From contig OY365813.1 in NCBI GenBank assembly GCA_959347315.1, positions 32,492,635 through 32,556,634 of the forward strand: DNA of 64,000 nt. The letters run 5' to 3'. The notes under the pieces were generated by a model. The model was not told the DNA's origin and searched no databases. It worked only from the letters and a program-made list of their open reading frames with translations. The position numbers and the translations under genes are program-made. Positions 1 through 10,764 of the stretch are shown in pieces; within the stretch, counting starts at the first letter, position 1, and every line of letters starts with the position of its first letter. Source of the DNA: Bimastos eiseni. Lineage: Eukaryota > Annelida > Clitellata > Crassiclitellata > Lumbricidae.

Positions 1-86
1 TATTGGGTGTTTTATTGTCATTTCTGCGTTATGTTATGATAGGCCTACACTTTATTCTATCCTCATGTTTTAAATTAACATGCTGG

Positions 87-355
87 AGTAGTAAGAAATT
101 GAATAAACTAGGACAATTGACCAATATTATGGTCTATTCACCACCTAATAGGTTATAAAACGTATTATTAACCTATAATTAGGTTACAAAATCACCAAAA
201 ATCACAACAACCCACATCATGGTTCTAATACCAACCAAATAGGCCACCATAAAATTGAAAAATGAGCCACAATTTTCATGCACAAACCATGGTCAAAACT
301 TCCGCCAATAGGTCAAAAGTCATGCGAATTTCCAATAGTTTCGATGATGAGTCAT
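87..355 (+). repeat. Left terminal inverted repeat of the Polinton-like element
   Basis: The inverted complement is at 3920-4168. Both arms share, in order, AGTAGTA, GGACAATTGACC, AATATTATGGTC, a TTAGGTTA-type block, the CCACATCATGG block and the terminal TTTCGATGATGAGTCAT block, with small indels between them. Confidence 0.85.
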
Positions 356-389
356 TGCTCAACAAAAAAAACGTTCTTTCATATATAAA

Positions 390-1108
390 ATGAATGAAAA
401 TATTTTTCCTTTTTCACTTAAAGGAATGCCAACACAATATAAAATGGAATACATGAAAAAGACTGTTATTGAATTAAGAAAAATTGCGAAACAGAGCGGA
501 ATTGTTGGTTATACACGACTACGAAAAGCGAATTTGATTGCTAAAATTGAAGCTCACGGGGCTCAAACACTCATCCCCTCATATTTTACTCCAATCTCAT
601 CCAATGCTAGTTTGATGAACGCACCCGTTCCCGACATTAGAGTTCCAACACTCGTTCCCATGCCAGCTACGACAGCACGAAAAATATTCGTTAAGACTTA
701 GTCTGCTATTAATATATTCGCAGAGTGGATTGAAGGGTACATACCTGAAGAACCAAGGAAAAAGGTTAACGAGAATATAGAAGCACTGAAAGCTAAAGTG
801 AATTCTATATTCGGTAAAATTCTTATGAAAACACGCGAAATAAAAGAGACAGCTACATCTATCAAGGGCTTCACGAAACAATACACAGTCGAACGAGCAA
901 ACGAATTGACGCCATATCTTTTCTTGACACCGTTCGAGCACAGGCGGTAGACTTGTTGACTAAAAATCGACAGACTAAGGTTAATTTCATCCTTACCTGC
1001 ACAATGGAGCGTATTGATATGAAATCCGGGCAAGTATATACCGAGGATTTTCCGTTTCGTTCAAAGACTGAGGTGGTTCTAGACTCCACCGATACAAGCG
1101 AAATTTAG
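390..1108 (+). pseudogene. Polinton SAP-domain protein, broken
   Basis: The first 103 codons read from an ATG and contain a SAP/Rho-N-like helical motif (about residues 25-50, TVIELRKIAKQSG), expected to bind DNA. A TAG at 699 ends this frame. The same frame then continues open to about 950, and the sequence afterwards is open in another frame up to a TAG at 1106. The later part has the pattern of a conserved Polinton protein I recognise by its LTCTMERID block. One in-frame stop plus at least one frame change makes it inactive. The function in Polintons is not well defined; the family assignment comes from motif and context. Confidence 0.6.
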
Positions 1109-1161
1109 CCTGTTCTCGTAGTTGCTTTGTGGAACGTTGATCTAATCGAATCGGCGAGGAA

Positions 1162-1497
1162 ACTATAAATTATTTCAGAAGAGTTTTTCTAAGAGACGAG
1201 TTGCCGAAGAGGCCGAGAGCGAACGAATGTGGCATCCTTAATCTCGATGATTCTGACGGTAAAGGAACGCATTGGACGTGTTGGATCAAGCGCGCCAATG
1301 ATAAGATTTATTTCGACAGTTATGGACTTCCTCCTCCTACTGAATTGATAAATTATCTACAAAGACCGCTGTTTTACAGCAGCGAATGAATACAACCTAA
1401 CGGTGAAGTGTATTGCGGTCATTTATGTTTGCATGTATTGAAGAAGACGATCAACCATGGTTGCAAATTTCAAGAAGTCGTAAACGAATTGTATTAA
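1162..1497 (+). pseudogene. Adenain-type cysteine protease (Polinton PRO), nonsense-mutated
   Basis: This is the maturation protease shared by adenoviruses and Polintons. The catalytic His is visible in GTHWTCW and the acidic residue in YFDSYGLPPP. The Gln/Cys part is downstream in CGHLCL. An in-frame TGA at about 1387-1389 lies between the acidic and Cys segments, separating the catalytic residues, so the copy is inactive. No convincing ATG is seen; the frame is open from about 1162 and ends at a TAA at 1495. It sits between the SAP and fibre genes. Confidence 0.78.
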
Positions 1498-1519
1498 ATA
1501 ATAATATTGTATATCTAAA

Positions 1520-2709
1520 ATGCCTGTTGATAAATTTGGACGAACTGATACTGGATCAACTCAAAGAATAATTTCTGGAGGTGTTACTCTATCTCAAGCG
1601 AGTAATACATTTCTAAAAAGAGATGGAACGAACGCAATGGAGGGTGATTTGGAAATGAGCGGCAACTCGATAAAAGGTTTACCAACTGACATTCATCCAC
1701 CAGTCTTAGCCAGCCAGGCTGCGAGCTTTGGACAAGTCGAAACCTTAGTCAACCAAGCGATAACGAATAATTCTGCCAGCGATTACCTGAGAACATTCGT
1801 GACAGCGGCTCCAACCATGACTTATGATACAACGATAATAAACGGTTTTACTTACGAAGCTAGTGCTAGCAGTTTTCGCAGTGTGCACGGTCAGGAATTC
1901 AGTCCGTGGAGGGCTTTTCAAAACGCTTCTCACTACCCCGATATTTGGGTCTCCGAAACAACCGCAAATGTTTTGATACAGATGAAGTACCCCATTCCTC
2001 TATCAATGTCGGGATTTTACATCGTCGCTAGCCTTTCTGATAACAAACATATTACCAGTTGGAAAGTTCAAGCTAGTAACGATGGAATAGTATTTACAGA
2101 TATTCTAACCTCTCAAACGAATGTCCTCCATTTTGGAGTTTTGATAAAGTTTACATTTCCCCCTTCAACTAATTACGCGTATTGGAGATTTCATATTATA
2201 TCCACGGGTCCTGGTGCTGAAACAGCTTCCGTCTGCATGCTACAGTAGAAACCAACGCTGGCCGATCTCACACGAGGAAGAAAATGTTACGTCGGTTACG
2301 TGCCTAGATTAACTTCGGACACTAGTAATTATGGTTTTCAAGCGAACGCCAGTGCCTAATCTCCGCATAACAAAGCCTTTCATGCATTCAAAGATGAAGG
2401 AGAATGGGTGTCTGAGGTTAGCGCAACCATGGAAACGTGGATATCTATCAAGTGCCCAACCCCAGTAAGAATCTGGAAGATCGGCTTGAGGGGGAGAAAA
2501 AAAACAACGAAAGAATTTCCGACTGAAGAATAATCGCATACAATTATGAAGGACAAGAGGTTATTATTTACACGTCGCTTAATAACACTTATTTAGGAAA
2601 TACTTACCAAGGATTCTTAATCGAATCAGTTGGAAAATATCAGACCTATAAGTTAGATTGCCTCCAGGCTGAACCGGGGAAGCCAGGTTTAAGCGTGATG
2701 CAGTTATGA
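1520..2709 (+). pseudogene. Polinton fibre-like protein with tandem discoidin-like domains, 3' half decayed
   Basis: An ATG opens 242 intact codons. Residues about 30-55 (FLKRDGTNAMEGDLEMSG) resemble the shaft repeats of viral and phage fibres. Residues about 95-240 look like an F5/8 type C (discoidin) beta-sandwich, with WKVQASNDG and YAYWRF motifs. After the TAG at 2246 the same frame holds a second, weaker copy with a stop near 2357, followed by a frame change. The end of a similar domain lies at about 2540-2709, ending TGA. The likely role is a surface fibre for attachment, inferred from fold resemblance only. Confidence 0.68.
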
Positions 2710-2754
2710 TGATTAGATTCGCTACGATTTTCAATGAGAAACATCATTGAAAAT

Positions 2755-2985
2755 TTAAACCACAAGATCAACAACTTCGTTATTTCCAGAAACCACGATA
2801 TACGACGTGCTGTAACCCGGTTCCGTTTCTATCCTCGTTTTTGTAAAAGTAAATGTCTTGTCCATTTCCAGCTTGTCGTGAATGGGCGTATCCCACGACC
2901 CCTCGAATACGCTCATGTAATATTCCGTCTCATCCGGCGCCTCTACCGTAATCAGGTAGAAATAGCCTACTGTACGGTACAGATA
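2755..2985 (-). pseudogene. C-terminal fragment of an unidentified Polinton-encoded protein
   Basis: On the minus strand the frame is open from 2985 to a TAA at 2757-2755. The composition is that of a beta-rich protein (for example YFYLITVEAPDETEYYMSVF). No start codon is seen and I do not recognise a family. Its position between the fibre and the minus-strand SAP fragment, inside the inverted repeats, argues it belongs to the element. The plus-strand reading of the same bases is poorer in protein character. Confidence 0.4.
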
Positions 2986-3070
2986 TTAACTGTGTAAACT
3001 ACGTCTTCTTCCAAAGTTTCGAAATCTATAAATTTACGAGTTCCCATTTATTATTAGCCAGGATAAAACT

Positions 3071-3421
3071 TTATGTCAACATCTTAATTTCTTTTCTATT
3101 TCTCCATATTTTACAGTTGGAACGACGTATCGTATTCGTGTCGACTTTTAACACCATACTCGCCTTATACAACGACGGGTAGACGACTGTTTCGTTCGTG
3201 TCGATATCTAAAATTTCTACGCGTATGGGATTATTTCGAATCGTTTTTAGATGCTCGCACTCGGGTAACACATCCTTTTTCTCCTTCACCGGCGCCTTCA
3301 GTTCTGATTCCGATAAAATACTCTTCTCAACTAGTATTTTTAACATTTCTGGTTTATTCATATAACTCGGCTTTATTCCATTTTCCTTTAATAGCGATAT
3401 CAGTTGTGGGAGTTTCCTTTT
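3071..3421 (-). pseudogene. SAP-like plus NUMOD/IENR-like DNA-binding protein fragment (Polinton)
   Basis: Open on the minus strand from about 3421 to a TAA at 3071, with an internal ATG at 3361. The N-terminal part (LPQLISLLKENGI then MLKILVEKSIL) is SAP/Rho-N-like. The C-terminal part (VEILDIDTNE ... YPSLYKAS ... TIRR ... IWRNR) has the pattern of the small DNA-binding repeat found in homing endonucleases (NUMOD1/IENR1 type). No nuclease domain is present. I associate this arrangement with Polinton accessory proteins. It may be short but intact, or truncated at the 5' end. Confidence 0.5.
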
Positions 3422-3446
3422 TTATAATAGACAATTTTTTCTTTAA

Positions 3447-3746
3447 GTTAGAATAACGAAGAAGAAGAACATTTTTGAAAAAGGTTTTACACCTAGATGG
3501 ACAGAAGAGATCTTCACAATTTCAAAGATTCAATACACGGATCCACCAACTTATAAGATCACTATTTATAATGGTGAGGAAATACAGGGCTCATTTTTCG
3601 AACAGGAGCTACAGAAGACTACTCAAGATATATTTAGAATAGAAAAAGTTATCAGGAAACGGGGAAACAAGTCGCTGGTGAAATGGTTGGCTCATCCTGA
3701 ATCATTTAATTCCTGGGTTGATAATGAAGACTTGGTGGCCACGTGA
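3447..3746 (+). pseudogene. Retroviral-type integrase C-terminus with chromodomain (Polinton INT fragment)
   Basis: Open from 3447 to TGA at 3744. The early part (FEKGFTPRWTEEIFTI) matches the C-terminal SH3-like region of Polinton and Ty3-type integrases. It is followed by FFEQELQKT and a chromodomain-like segment (RIEKVI.KRGNKSLVKW ... SFNSWV). The catalytic DDE core and zinc finger are missing, so it cannot act as an integrase. It lies directly inside the right inverted repeat, the usual position for a Polinton terminal gene. Confidence 0.75.
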
Positions 3747-3919
3747 TGACTCATCATCGAAACTATTGGAATGGTTTGGTTATCCTGAGTCATTTAATTT
3801 CTGGGTTGATAATGAAGACTTGGTGGTCACGTGATGACTCATCATCGAAACTATTGGAATGGTTTGGTTATCCTGAGTCATTTAATTTCTGGGTTGATAA
3901 TGAAGACTTGGTGGTCACG
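3744..3919 (+). repeat. 88-bp tandem duplication of integrase 3' end plus repeat edge
   Basis: TGATGACTCATCATCGAAAC starts at 3744, 3832 and 3920, an exact period of 88. Each unit joins the inner edge of the right inverted repeat to the last roughly 20 codons of the integrase gene, so the gene end is present three times (original plus two copies). Confidence 0.9.
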
Positions 3920-4168
3920 TGATGACTCATCATCGAAACTGTTGGAAATTCCCGTGACTTTTGACCGGGGGGGGGGTTTCTGCATACATTGTGGCTCATT
4001 TTTCTGGTGGCCTATTTGGTTGGTATTAGAGCCATGATGTGGGTTGTTGTCATTTTTGGTGATTTTGTAACCTAATTATAGTTTAATAATAAGTTTTATA
4101 ACATATTAGGTTAGTGAATTGACCATAATATTGGTCAATTGTCCCAGGTAGTTCACTTTCCTACTACT
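3920..4168 (-). repeat. Right terminal inverted repeat of the Polinton-like element
   Basis: Inverted partner of 87-355. It contains a run of G at about 3967-3975 absent from the left arm. Confidence 0.85.
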
Positions 4169-4428
4169 ATCATATATAGTATTAATAATAGAACATATTA
4201 TGGTGTCATTCATGCTGGGACCATGTGGAATTATTATCGAAAAATTTGGCATCCCAATAGGCATAGGCCTATATAGGCTTAGCGGGATTTTATCTCTATC
4301 GGGTCTTCTTTCAATTACCTGTTACTTGTTAATTTTTGTTACTTATTCGTTAACTAATAATTATAACTGTTGCTGTGCCTCATTCTATGGTTACAATAAA
4401 AGGCTTGTTGTTTGAGTCAGCGTGCGTA

Positions 4429-6507
4429 AAGGCCGTCCATAAATTACCATACCCAGTTAAGGGAGGGTCAGGGCCGTATTATCCATTTGGCTGACTAGGG
4501 TGAAGCCTTGGGGCCCACCAAGAGCAGGGGCCCATACGGCATCGCCGGTTAATGACGGCAGTGGTTAGATTTTGTAGCATAATCAAGTCCATTGATACCG
4601 TCATTTTGGTGGACATTTAAATTCAACCGTGGGAACTTTTAGTCAATGCCCTTGGTGGCCTGCCTGTTATCAAACGCTGCTCACGATTGACAATAGATGG
4701 TCTATCCCACTCTGATGTTTCAAAGGCAATCAGCTGTGGCTAAAATATATGAAAAAATAAAGATGGTTCTAGATCAATTTAGAGCAAACTTGCACGACAA
4801 GAGGCAAGGGGTATCTTTTTCAAGTCGAATACCTTGGAAAATTGCATGTCACGATAAGCTTTCATCAGACAATCATAAACCTGCAGAGCACAAATATTGA
4901 TCTGAACGATGCTGTGAAACTCTTTAAGGTCATTGAGTAATTAAGTCACCAGTTGATGAGATACTTTTGAGGACTTTGAGGAGAAAGTATCGTATTCATC
5001 TTGAAAAGGAGCTGGTGTACAAAGAAGATACCCAAAGAAAGAAAGAAGGTCGTGTGAATCTCCGGCAAAATTATGGAAATTTTGAGGATGAGCCCTATCG
5101 CTTTTTCAGGGAAGGAGATTTTTAGGGTTACGGTGTTTCTTCTCATGATCGATCACTTGTTAACAGAAATTCAGAAAAGGCTGGAGGCATATGGTGTGGT
5201 TTCTGGCATATTGGGCTTCCATTCAAAATTCACCTCGGTTAATGGTGACTAACTGAGGGACGTGACCGAGAGACTGGTACCCAGAAGACTTCAATACCAG
5301 CACCTCTGAGGAAATTATTCATTTCAAAGAGTACATGAACTACCATGAATCTAATGCTTGGCTATTTCAAAAAGGTTAAAATAATGGGACCTTTATTGCA
5401 TTGAGAATGCTTCAAACTATTGTTAGCAATGAAATGCAGAACACTTTCAAACATGTAGGCCAAGACCTACATTTGTTTACGCATTTCCTTCATTGTTATT
5501 ATTAGCATACGGCTGTCTGACAATATATTATTTTCTTTCTTACTCTATTTAGTACTCCTTTGTAATATTATTTTAGTAAATTGCACGAAAGGAGAGCGTG
5601 AAATTCGCGGTGAAACTGGGAAGGGCGTTATAGACGTCAAGCCTCAAGGGGCCCAAAGAAACTCGAAGCCTAGGGGCCTTGCCATGGGTTAATACGGCTC
5701 TGGGGAGGGCCATACATCTGTGACGAGGGGAGGGTCTAATAAATGTGACGTCACATCATCACATCTAAATGCGCATCTTTGTTGAAAATTTTCATTCAAT
5801 TAAAACAAATTCCACTTACTTAACAGTAGGCCTAATGTTTGCCACAGCTTAAGAACACTAATAATGAATAGTGCATTCTTATTTTATGGATTGTTTACTT
5901 TTGCGCTTTGTAACTTTTGGGGTTTTGGAAGTGAAGCATGGAACCATTCTGTAACACACAAGCAATAATTAATTATATCCGCCAAAATGCATCGGTCAAA
6001 GAGAGCGATGCACGTCGCCAACGTGAAGTAATGGTAGTTATCGCAAACGAAGAAATAGAGATAGCGTTAGAGTATATTGGATAGACGAAAAAGAGCTGGA
6101 TCTGAATGGAATGGCTATTGGACAAAAAGATGATATTCAAGCACTCCCTATATTTTCCATGACGGAGCATTTTGCTTCTCCGTGGGAGAACTGAGAAGTA
6201 TAAAATATGGATTGTTTCAAGTTATTGTTATTACACATTTTTTAATAAAAGTATACTGATTCTACCAGAGCTTTTCATCTTGGGGAATGCATAATGAGTG
6301 TGATAATTATACTTTCTCAGTATTCTTCACTCATCTATATTTTCAAGTCTATTTACAGCTACAAATACTTTTTCAGAAATAAAAAAAAATTCAGGTAACA
6401 TTCTGAACATCTGAGCTTCCTAAGGGTCATGACTTTTGTGATAACGTCTGACGAGAAAGGAAGTAAAAATTCGCCCACATTGCGTGACGTCATTTACGAA
6501 CGGCCCC
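4429..6507. mobile_element. Non-autonomous DNA transposon with GGCCGTCCATAAAT ends, interrupted by a hAT copy
   Basis: The left end (GGCCGTCCATAAAT) and right end (ATTTACGAACGGCCCC) are inverted. The interior shares blocks (AAATGTGACGTCACAT, then TTCAATTAAAACAA..., then a TTTCCATGA...GGAG block near 6155) with copies near 7372 and 18797, so it is a dispersed family. A hAT-like element (4469-5702) splits the left arm. Short conserved coding-like patches at 5990-6190 (DLNGMAIGQKDD type) recur in other copies and may be remnants of a transposase gene. Confidence 0.6.
4469..5702 (+). mobile_element. hAT-type transposon, decayed, with 8-bp target duplication
   Basis: The ends are inverted (CAGGGCCGTATTA at 4469; TAATACGGCTCTG at 5690-5702). 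The flanking octamers GGGAGGGT (4461-4468) and GGGAGGGC (5703-5710) match at 7 of 8 positions, as expected for hAT. The interior carries decayed transposase resembling the ZMYM-like hAT group: LLTEIQKRLEAYGVV near 5155 and SEEIIHFKEYMN near 5310, with many stops and frame changes. It is inserted in the GGCCGTCC-type element. Confidence 0.7.
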
Positions 6508-6854
6508 TAAGTAGAGTGTGGCTGCCATTATTATAGTTCAAGCATGCATAGAAATTTCAATTGTAATTCGCCTTTTGTAGTTTTTTTGATTTCGTTAACA
6601 AAGTAAGCGCGACTGCCGATTTATCCTGCAAACGTCCCAGATATGGTCACACACATAATCTAGGTCAATGACCCACTCTTCGTCGGTTTCATATTCCTTC
6701 CACATAACTCCCAGATTGAACCCAAATAACTGTTAGACGAAGTCGTTCAATGGAGACTCCGATGGTTTGGACATGCAGAGAGAGGGAATGCCAGTTGACA
6801 TAATCCCACTCAGTGCGCTACGTAAAAAAATCGAAGGAAAGCGAAACAAAGGCA

Positions 6855-6945
6855 AACATTTCGTCGACCCCCTCCCCTCATCACACATCGTCACAAATAC
6901 GTGACTCCCTCCCTAGACGTCATTTATGGACGGCCGCATATTATA
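6855..6945 (-). mobile_element. Fragment of the GGCCGTCC-type DNA transposon
   Basis: Read on the minus strand, it begins GCGGCCGTCCATAAATGACG and continues through TCACGTATTTGTGACGATG and TCGACGAAATG, the same order as the copy at 18797. Only about 90 bp of one end is preserved. Confidence 0.6.
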
Positions 6946-7371
6946 TCAAACAGTAAAGAATAAGGAAATAGTGGAGCACAGAAAGAATCATTAATTGTCA
7001 CTTTCATAACATAATTGATAGCAATTCAACATTCTAACAATTTTACGAGAAGAGTGCAGTTATGTGCTGTGTGCTATGTGCTGTCTAACTTACCACTGAT
7101 TCATCTACATCAGAAGGCATGCTGTATATGCTGCAAAAGTATACGAAAATGAAGGTGGTAGGCCTACAAGGTACGAATCGTCAATTCTGAGGTAACTTGT
7201 CTTAATGTAATTATGTGGAATCAGAATTCAGAACAAGTCAGCAAAGTCGTTAGTTTGAGAAAACCGATGACCAACACAATGCACTAGAAAGTGTTTCTCT
7301 ATTTGAAACAATTCGTCATATATGCCACATCCAAAATATTTATACAAACACGCTTTATCATCCACAGGAGA

Positions 7372-7640
7372 GGAAGGGATGGACGAGAGGAAGGGTGGAC
7401 GAAATATGACGTCACATCAGTAGATCTAACACAAGCATGCGTAATTTTGTTAAAGACTGTCACTATGCTAATTAAGTTCCACTTAATTAAGTTTCACTTA
7501 ATTAGCAGTAACTTTTACCACCATATAAGAGTGTTGATCGGAGAGACGAAGAAGGGATGGATCTGAATGAAATATCTATTGAACAGGATGATGAGATCCA
7601 CGTTCCTCCTATTTATTCCATGAAGGATTAGGCTAGGCCC
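7372..7640 (+). mobile_element. Internal fragment of the GGCCGTCC-type DNA transposon
   Basis: Contains GGACGAAATATGACGTCACATCA and the following AT-rich arm. It ends in a patch (GATCTGAATGAAATATC to CCATGAAGGA) that matches 6100-6170 and 19185-19205. It is cut off by the ATGT array. Confidence 0.55.
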
Positions 7641-8579
7641 ATGTATGTATGTATGTATGTATGTATGTATGTATGTATGTATGTATGTATGTATGTATGT
7701 ATGTATGTATGTATGTATGTATGTATGTATGTATGTATGTATGTATGTATGTATGTATGTATGTATGTATGTATGTATGTATGTATGTATGTATGTATGT
7801 ATGTATGTATGTATGTATGTATGTATGTATGTATGTATGTATGTATGTATGTATGTATGTATGTATGTATGTATGTATGTATGTATGTATGTATGTATGT
7901 ATGTATGTATGTATGTATGTATGTATGTATGTATGTATGTATGTATGTATGTATGTATGTATGTATGTATGTATGTATGTATGTATGTATGTATGTATGT
8001 ATGTATGTATGTATGTATGTATGTATGTATGTATGTATGTATGTATGTATGTATGTATGTATGTATGTATGTATGTATGTATGTATGTATGTATGTATGT
8101 ATGTATGTATGTATGTATGTATGTATGTATGTATGTATGTATGTATGTATGTATGTATGTATGTATGTATGTATGTATGTATGTATGTATGTATGTATGT
8201 ATGTATGTATGTATGTATGTATGTATGTATGTATGTATGTATGTATGTATGTATGTATGTATGTATGTATGTATGTATGTATGTATGTATGTATGTATGT
8301 ATGTATGTATGTATGTATGTATGTATGTATGTATGTATGTATGTATGTATGTATGTATGTATGTATGTATGTATGTATGTATGTATGTATGTATGTATGT
8401 ATGTATGTATGTATGTATGTATGTATGTATGTATGTATGTATGTATGTATGTATGTATGTATGTATGTATGTATGTATGTATGTATGTATGTATGTATGT
8501 ATGTATGTATGTATGTATGTATGTATGTATGTATGTATGTATGTATGTATGTATGTATGTATGTATGTATGTATGTATG

Positions 8580-8609
<30 letters not shown>
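7641..8609 (+). repeat. Perfect (ATGT)n microsatellite, 969 bp
   Basis: About 242 uninterrupted copies of ATGT. It is open in several frames on both strands only because a 4-bp period creates a 12-base cycle without stops; it is not a gene. Confidence 0.98.
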
Positions 8610-8610
<1 letters not shown>

Positions 8611-9634
8611 CAACGAGGATTGAAATCCGAATGAATATTTCTTCACTATTAAGCCTGCCAATTGTACCTATAATTCCTTCTGTTCCTGCACGCAGTGTAT
8701 ACTGAACTCAGACCTGTCAAATTTTCTATTTATGAATGTTAATGTCCGGAGTTCAGTTGGAAAAGTTTCATTATTAGAGGACCTAATCTGCTCACAGGAT
8801 ATAACTGTAAACCTATCGGAAACCTGATCTCATCTGATCTCACTTGTGATATGAAAATGTTGGGTTACAACTTCGAATCTCAACCAGGACTAATTAAGTG
8901 ACGGTGGGGTAGGCCTCATTTATAAGAAAACAATAAGTAAAGATCTACCGTACGACACAAACCATCTGATTAATTTCATATCCATAATTGGGTGACCATG
9001 CTTAAGGTAAATTCATTATTGTTTTCTTTATAACTAGGCCAATGTGTTGACATTTAGTTCCAGATTTAAAGTTACAGGATATTATAATCAAATAATATTG
9101 TTCATAATGATGATAAAACACTAAATAAACTCTGGCTGTGTATGTATGTATGCATGTATGTCGGCACATATGTCGGCATATAAGTCGGCATATGTTTATA
9201 ATATATATATATATATATATTATTTATATAATGCATATATATATAGGCCTATATAATAGTGTTATCAGTCCACTTTGAAAGGCGGATATTTCAATCGCCG
9301 AAGATCCTGTCTGTAGGCTTCAATTTCCTTCAGTGCCTTGGACTACAATCATGATCATTTATTATAAATGGCAATGAATACAGACCTCAGAGCAAACCAG
9401 GCACTGTTCTGTGCCTATTTAGCGCAATACTGGCTGCCAACGGATCATAAGTGCATTATATTGGCGGATGTTATTGCCACAATGTTTAATCATGTATCTA
9501 TAATCCACCCATCCGCCCATTCACTTACGGGATCAACCCGTATGGCCACCACCCTCATCGGTTGTTGCTTGGATGGCCTCTGGAATCTGTCACTAAACGG
9601 AATCCAGTTGAACTGACAAGAAGATAATGGTTAA
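8610..9634. other. No gene seen; AT-rich spacer
   Basis: Only short ORFs without recognisable domains. A small (AT)n tract with a TAGGCCTA-type motif lies at about 9199-9255. I see no exon with convincing splice sites. Confidence 0.5.
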
Positions 9635-10115
9635 ATGGTTTTCCTTTTCCTATTATGCCTTTCCTCTTTTTAATCTTCCTACTTCTTCTTTTTTTCATCT
9701 GTCTCCTTTACTCTTACTTGCTTTCTTTTCCCCTTACCTCTTATCTCTCTTTCTTCCTGATCCTAATATAATTGCCTCTATATCCTCCTCTTCTAATTCC
9801 TCGTGTCTCTTCCCTCCATCCTCTTCCTCTTTTCCTCCCCCACCTCGTTTTCCCCATCCTCTATTCTTCATGCTTTCATTCTTCCTCCTCTCTTACATGT
9901 TCTTCCTTTCACTTTTTAAACACTTCCTCTTATTTTTTGGATCTTTTATTTCTTTTTTCTTTTTCCTCTCCTTTCTCTTTTTCATCATGCTCTTTTTCCT
10001 CTTCCGCTGTTGCATCGTCCTTCTCTCTGCCTCTCTGCCTCTGTCTCTGTCTCTCTGTGTCTCTCTCTCTGTATGTCTGTCTGTCTCTCTCGTTTTCCAC
10101 TTCCTCGATTTTCTC
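9635..10115 (+). repeat. Polypyrimidine tract (about 480 bp)
   Basis: Almost entirely C and T with embedded TTCCTC, CTCTCTG and GTCTGTCT motifs. The open frames here (Phe/Leu/Ser-rich) are compositional. Such tracts can form triplex DNA; that is a general property, not shown here. Confidence 0.8.
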
Positions 10116-10269
10116 TAGATTGGACTAAATCTAATGAAATCGTGAACTAGAAATTCAGACGTGTATGATAATGGCAACCTACAGGGCTCTGTAGCCCATT
10201 CGCAAGCGATGCGCTTTCCTCTTTCCTAACATGCTGGCTTTGATTCTAACTCTGTTTCCACTCTCCTTA

Positions 10270-10365
10270 ACCGTGTCACGACAAATGGTTTACGGACAAA
10301 ATGTTCAAAAACAAATGGTTCACGGACAAAAAGAGTGACGACACATGATTCACGGGAGATAGGTT
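10270..10365 (+). repeat. Short tandem repeats with ACAAATGGTTCACGGA core
   Basis: Three diverged units of about 30 bp (CGACAAATGGTTTACGGAC, ACAAATGGTTCACGGAC, CGACACATGATTCACGGG). The same 16-base core appears in both orientations at 55.35-55.5 kb and 57.68-57.97 kb, so this is one arm of a dispersed fold-back family. Confidence 0.55.
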
Positions 10366-10764
10366 ATAGAAAAACACGCACGTTCGCATAAACATCAGAT
10401 TCTGCTCCCTCTCTTCGATAACCTCTGACCAGCACTTATCTCAAACACCCACACACGATTCATCTCCGGAACAGTAATTACGCGGTATGGCACGAATTAT
10501 TTCTGTAATTTTCCATCAAATGATTACCGAGTGATTGCTCGGAGCCCATTTAAATTGTGCCTGCATCGGTCTGAGCCAATGGGCAGGTAATAGCCGCCTA
10601 ATTATTTCGGGGCAGAGCCTGAGCCCGCTTCCGAAGGGTCTATGGCAGGTTGAGTGCCGGATACCATCGGAACTCAGTCGTATGTTTAAAGAAGGAGGTG
10701 CAGTGGTGTAGCAGACCATAGACCTTTCGTCAGTTGGTGAGATAGACTCAAGCAATAGACGAAG

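Larger units (their letters stand above)
87..4168. mobile_element. Polinton/Maverick-like element, internally deleted and decayed
   Basis: Two long inverted repeats (87-355 and 3920-4168) both begin AGTAGTA at their outer edge and enclose decayed genes typical of Polintons: a SAP-domain protein, an adenain-type cysteine protease, a fibre-like protein and an integrase C-terminus with chromodomain, plus two minus-strand fragments. Polintons are usually 15-20 kb and also carry protein-primed DNA polymerase B, packaging ATPase and capsid genes; I see none of these in about 4.1 kb, so this is a deletion derivative. Every gene carries stops or frame changes except perhaps the integrase fragment. 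The flanks (TGCTGG and ATCATA) do not show the expected 6-bp target duplication, so the edges may be eroded or recombined. Confidence 0.82.

Noticed and set aside
7633..8705. Long open frames of repeated Met-Tyr-Val-Cys or Tyr-Ile-His-Thr
   Set aside because: They are translations of the ATGT microsatellite, which has no stop in several frames.
9627..10128. 163- and 118-codon Phe/Leu/Ser-rich frames resembling membrane proteins
   Set aside because: They follow from the polypyrimidine composition; no domain, no splice or start context.
10516..10755. 79-codon minus-strand frame just upstream of the cysteine-rich peptide gene
   Set aside because: No recognised domain; it overlaps the likely promoter and 5' leader of the plus-strand gene.
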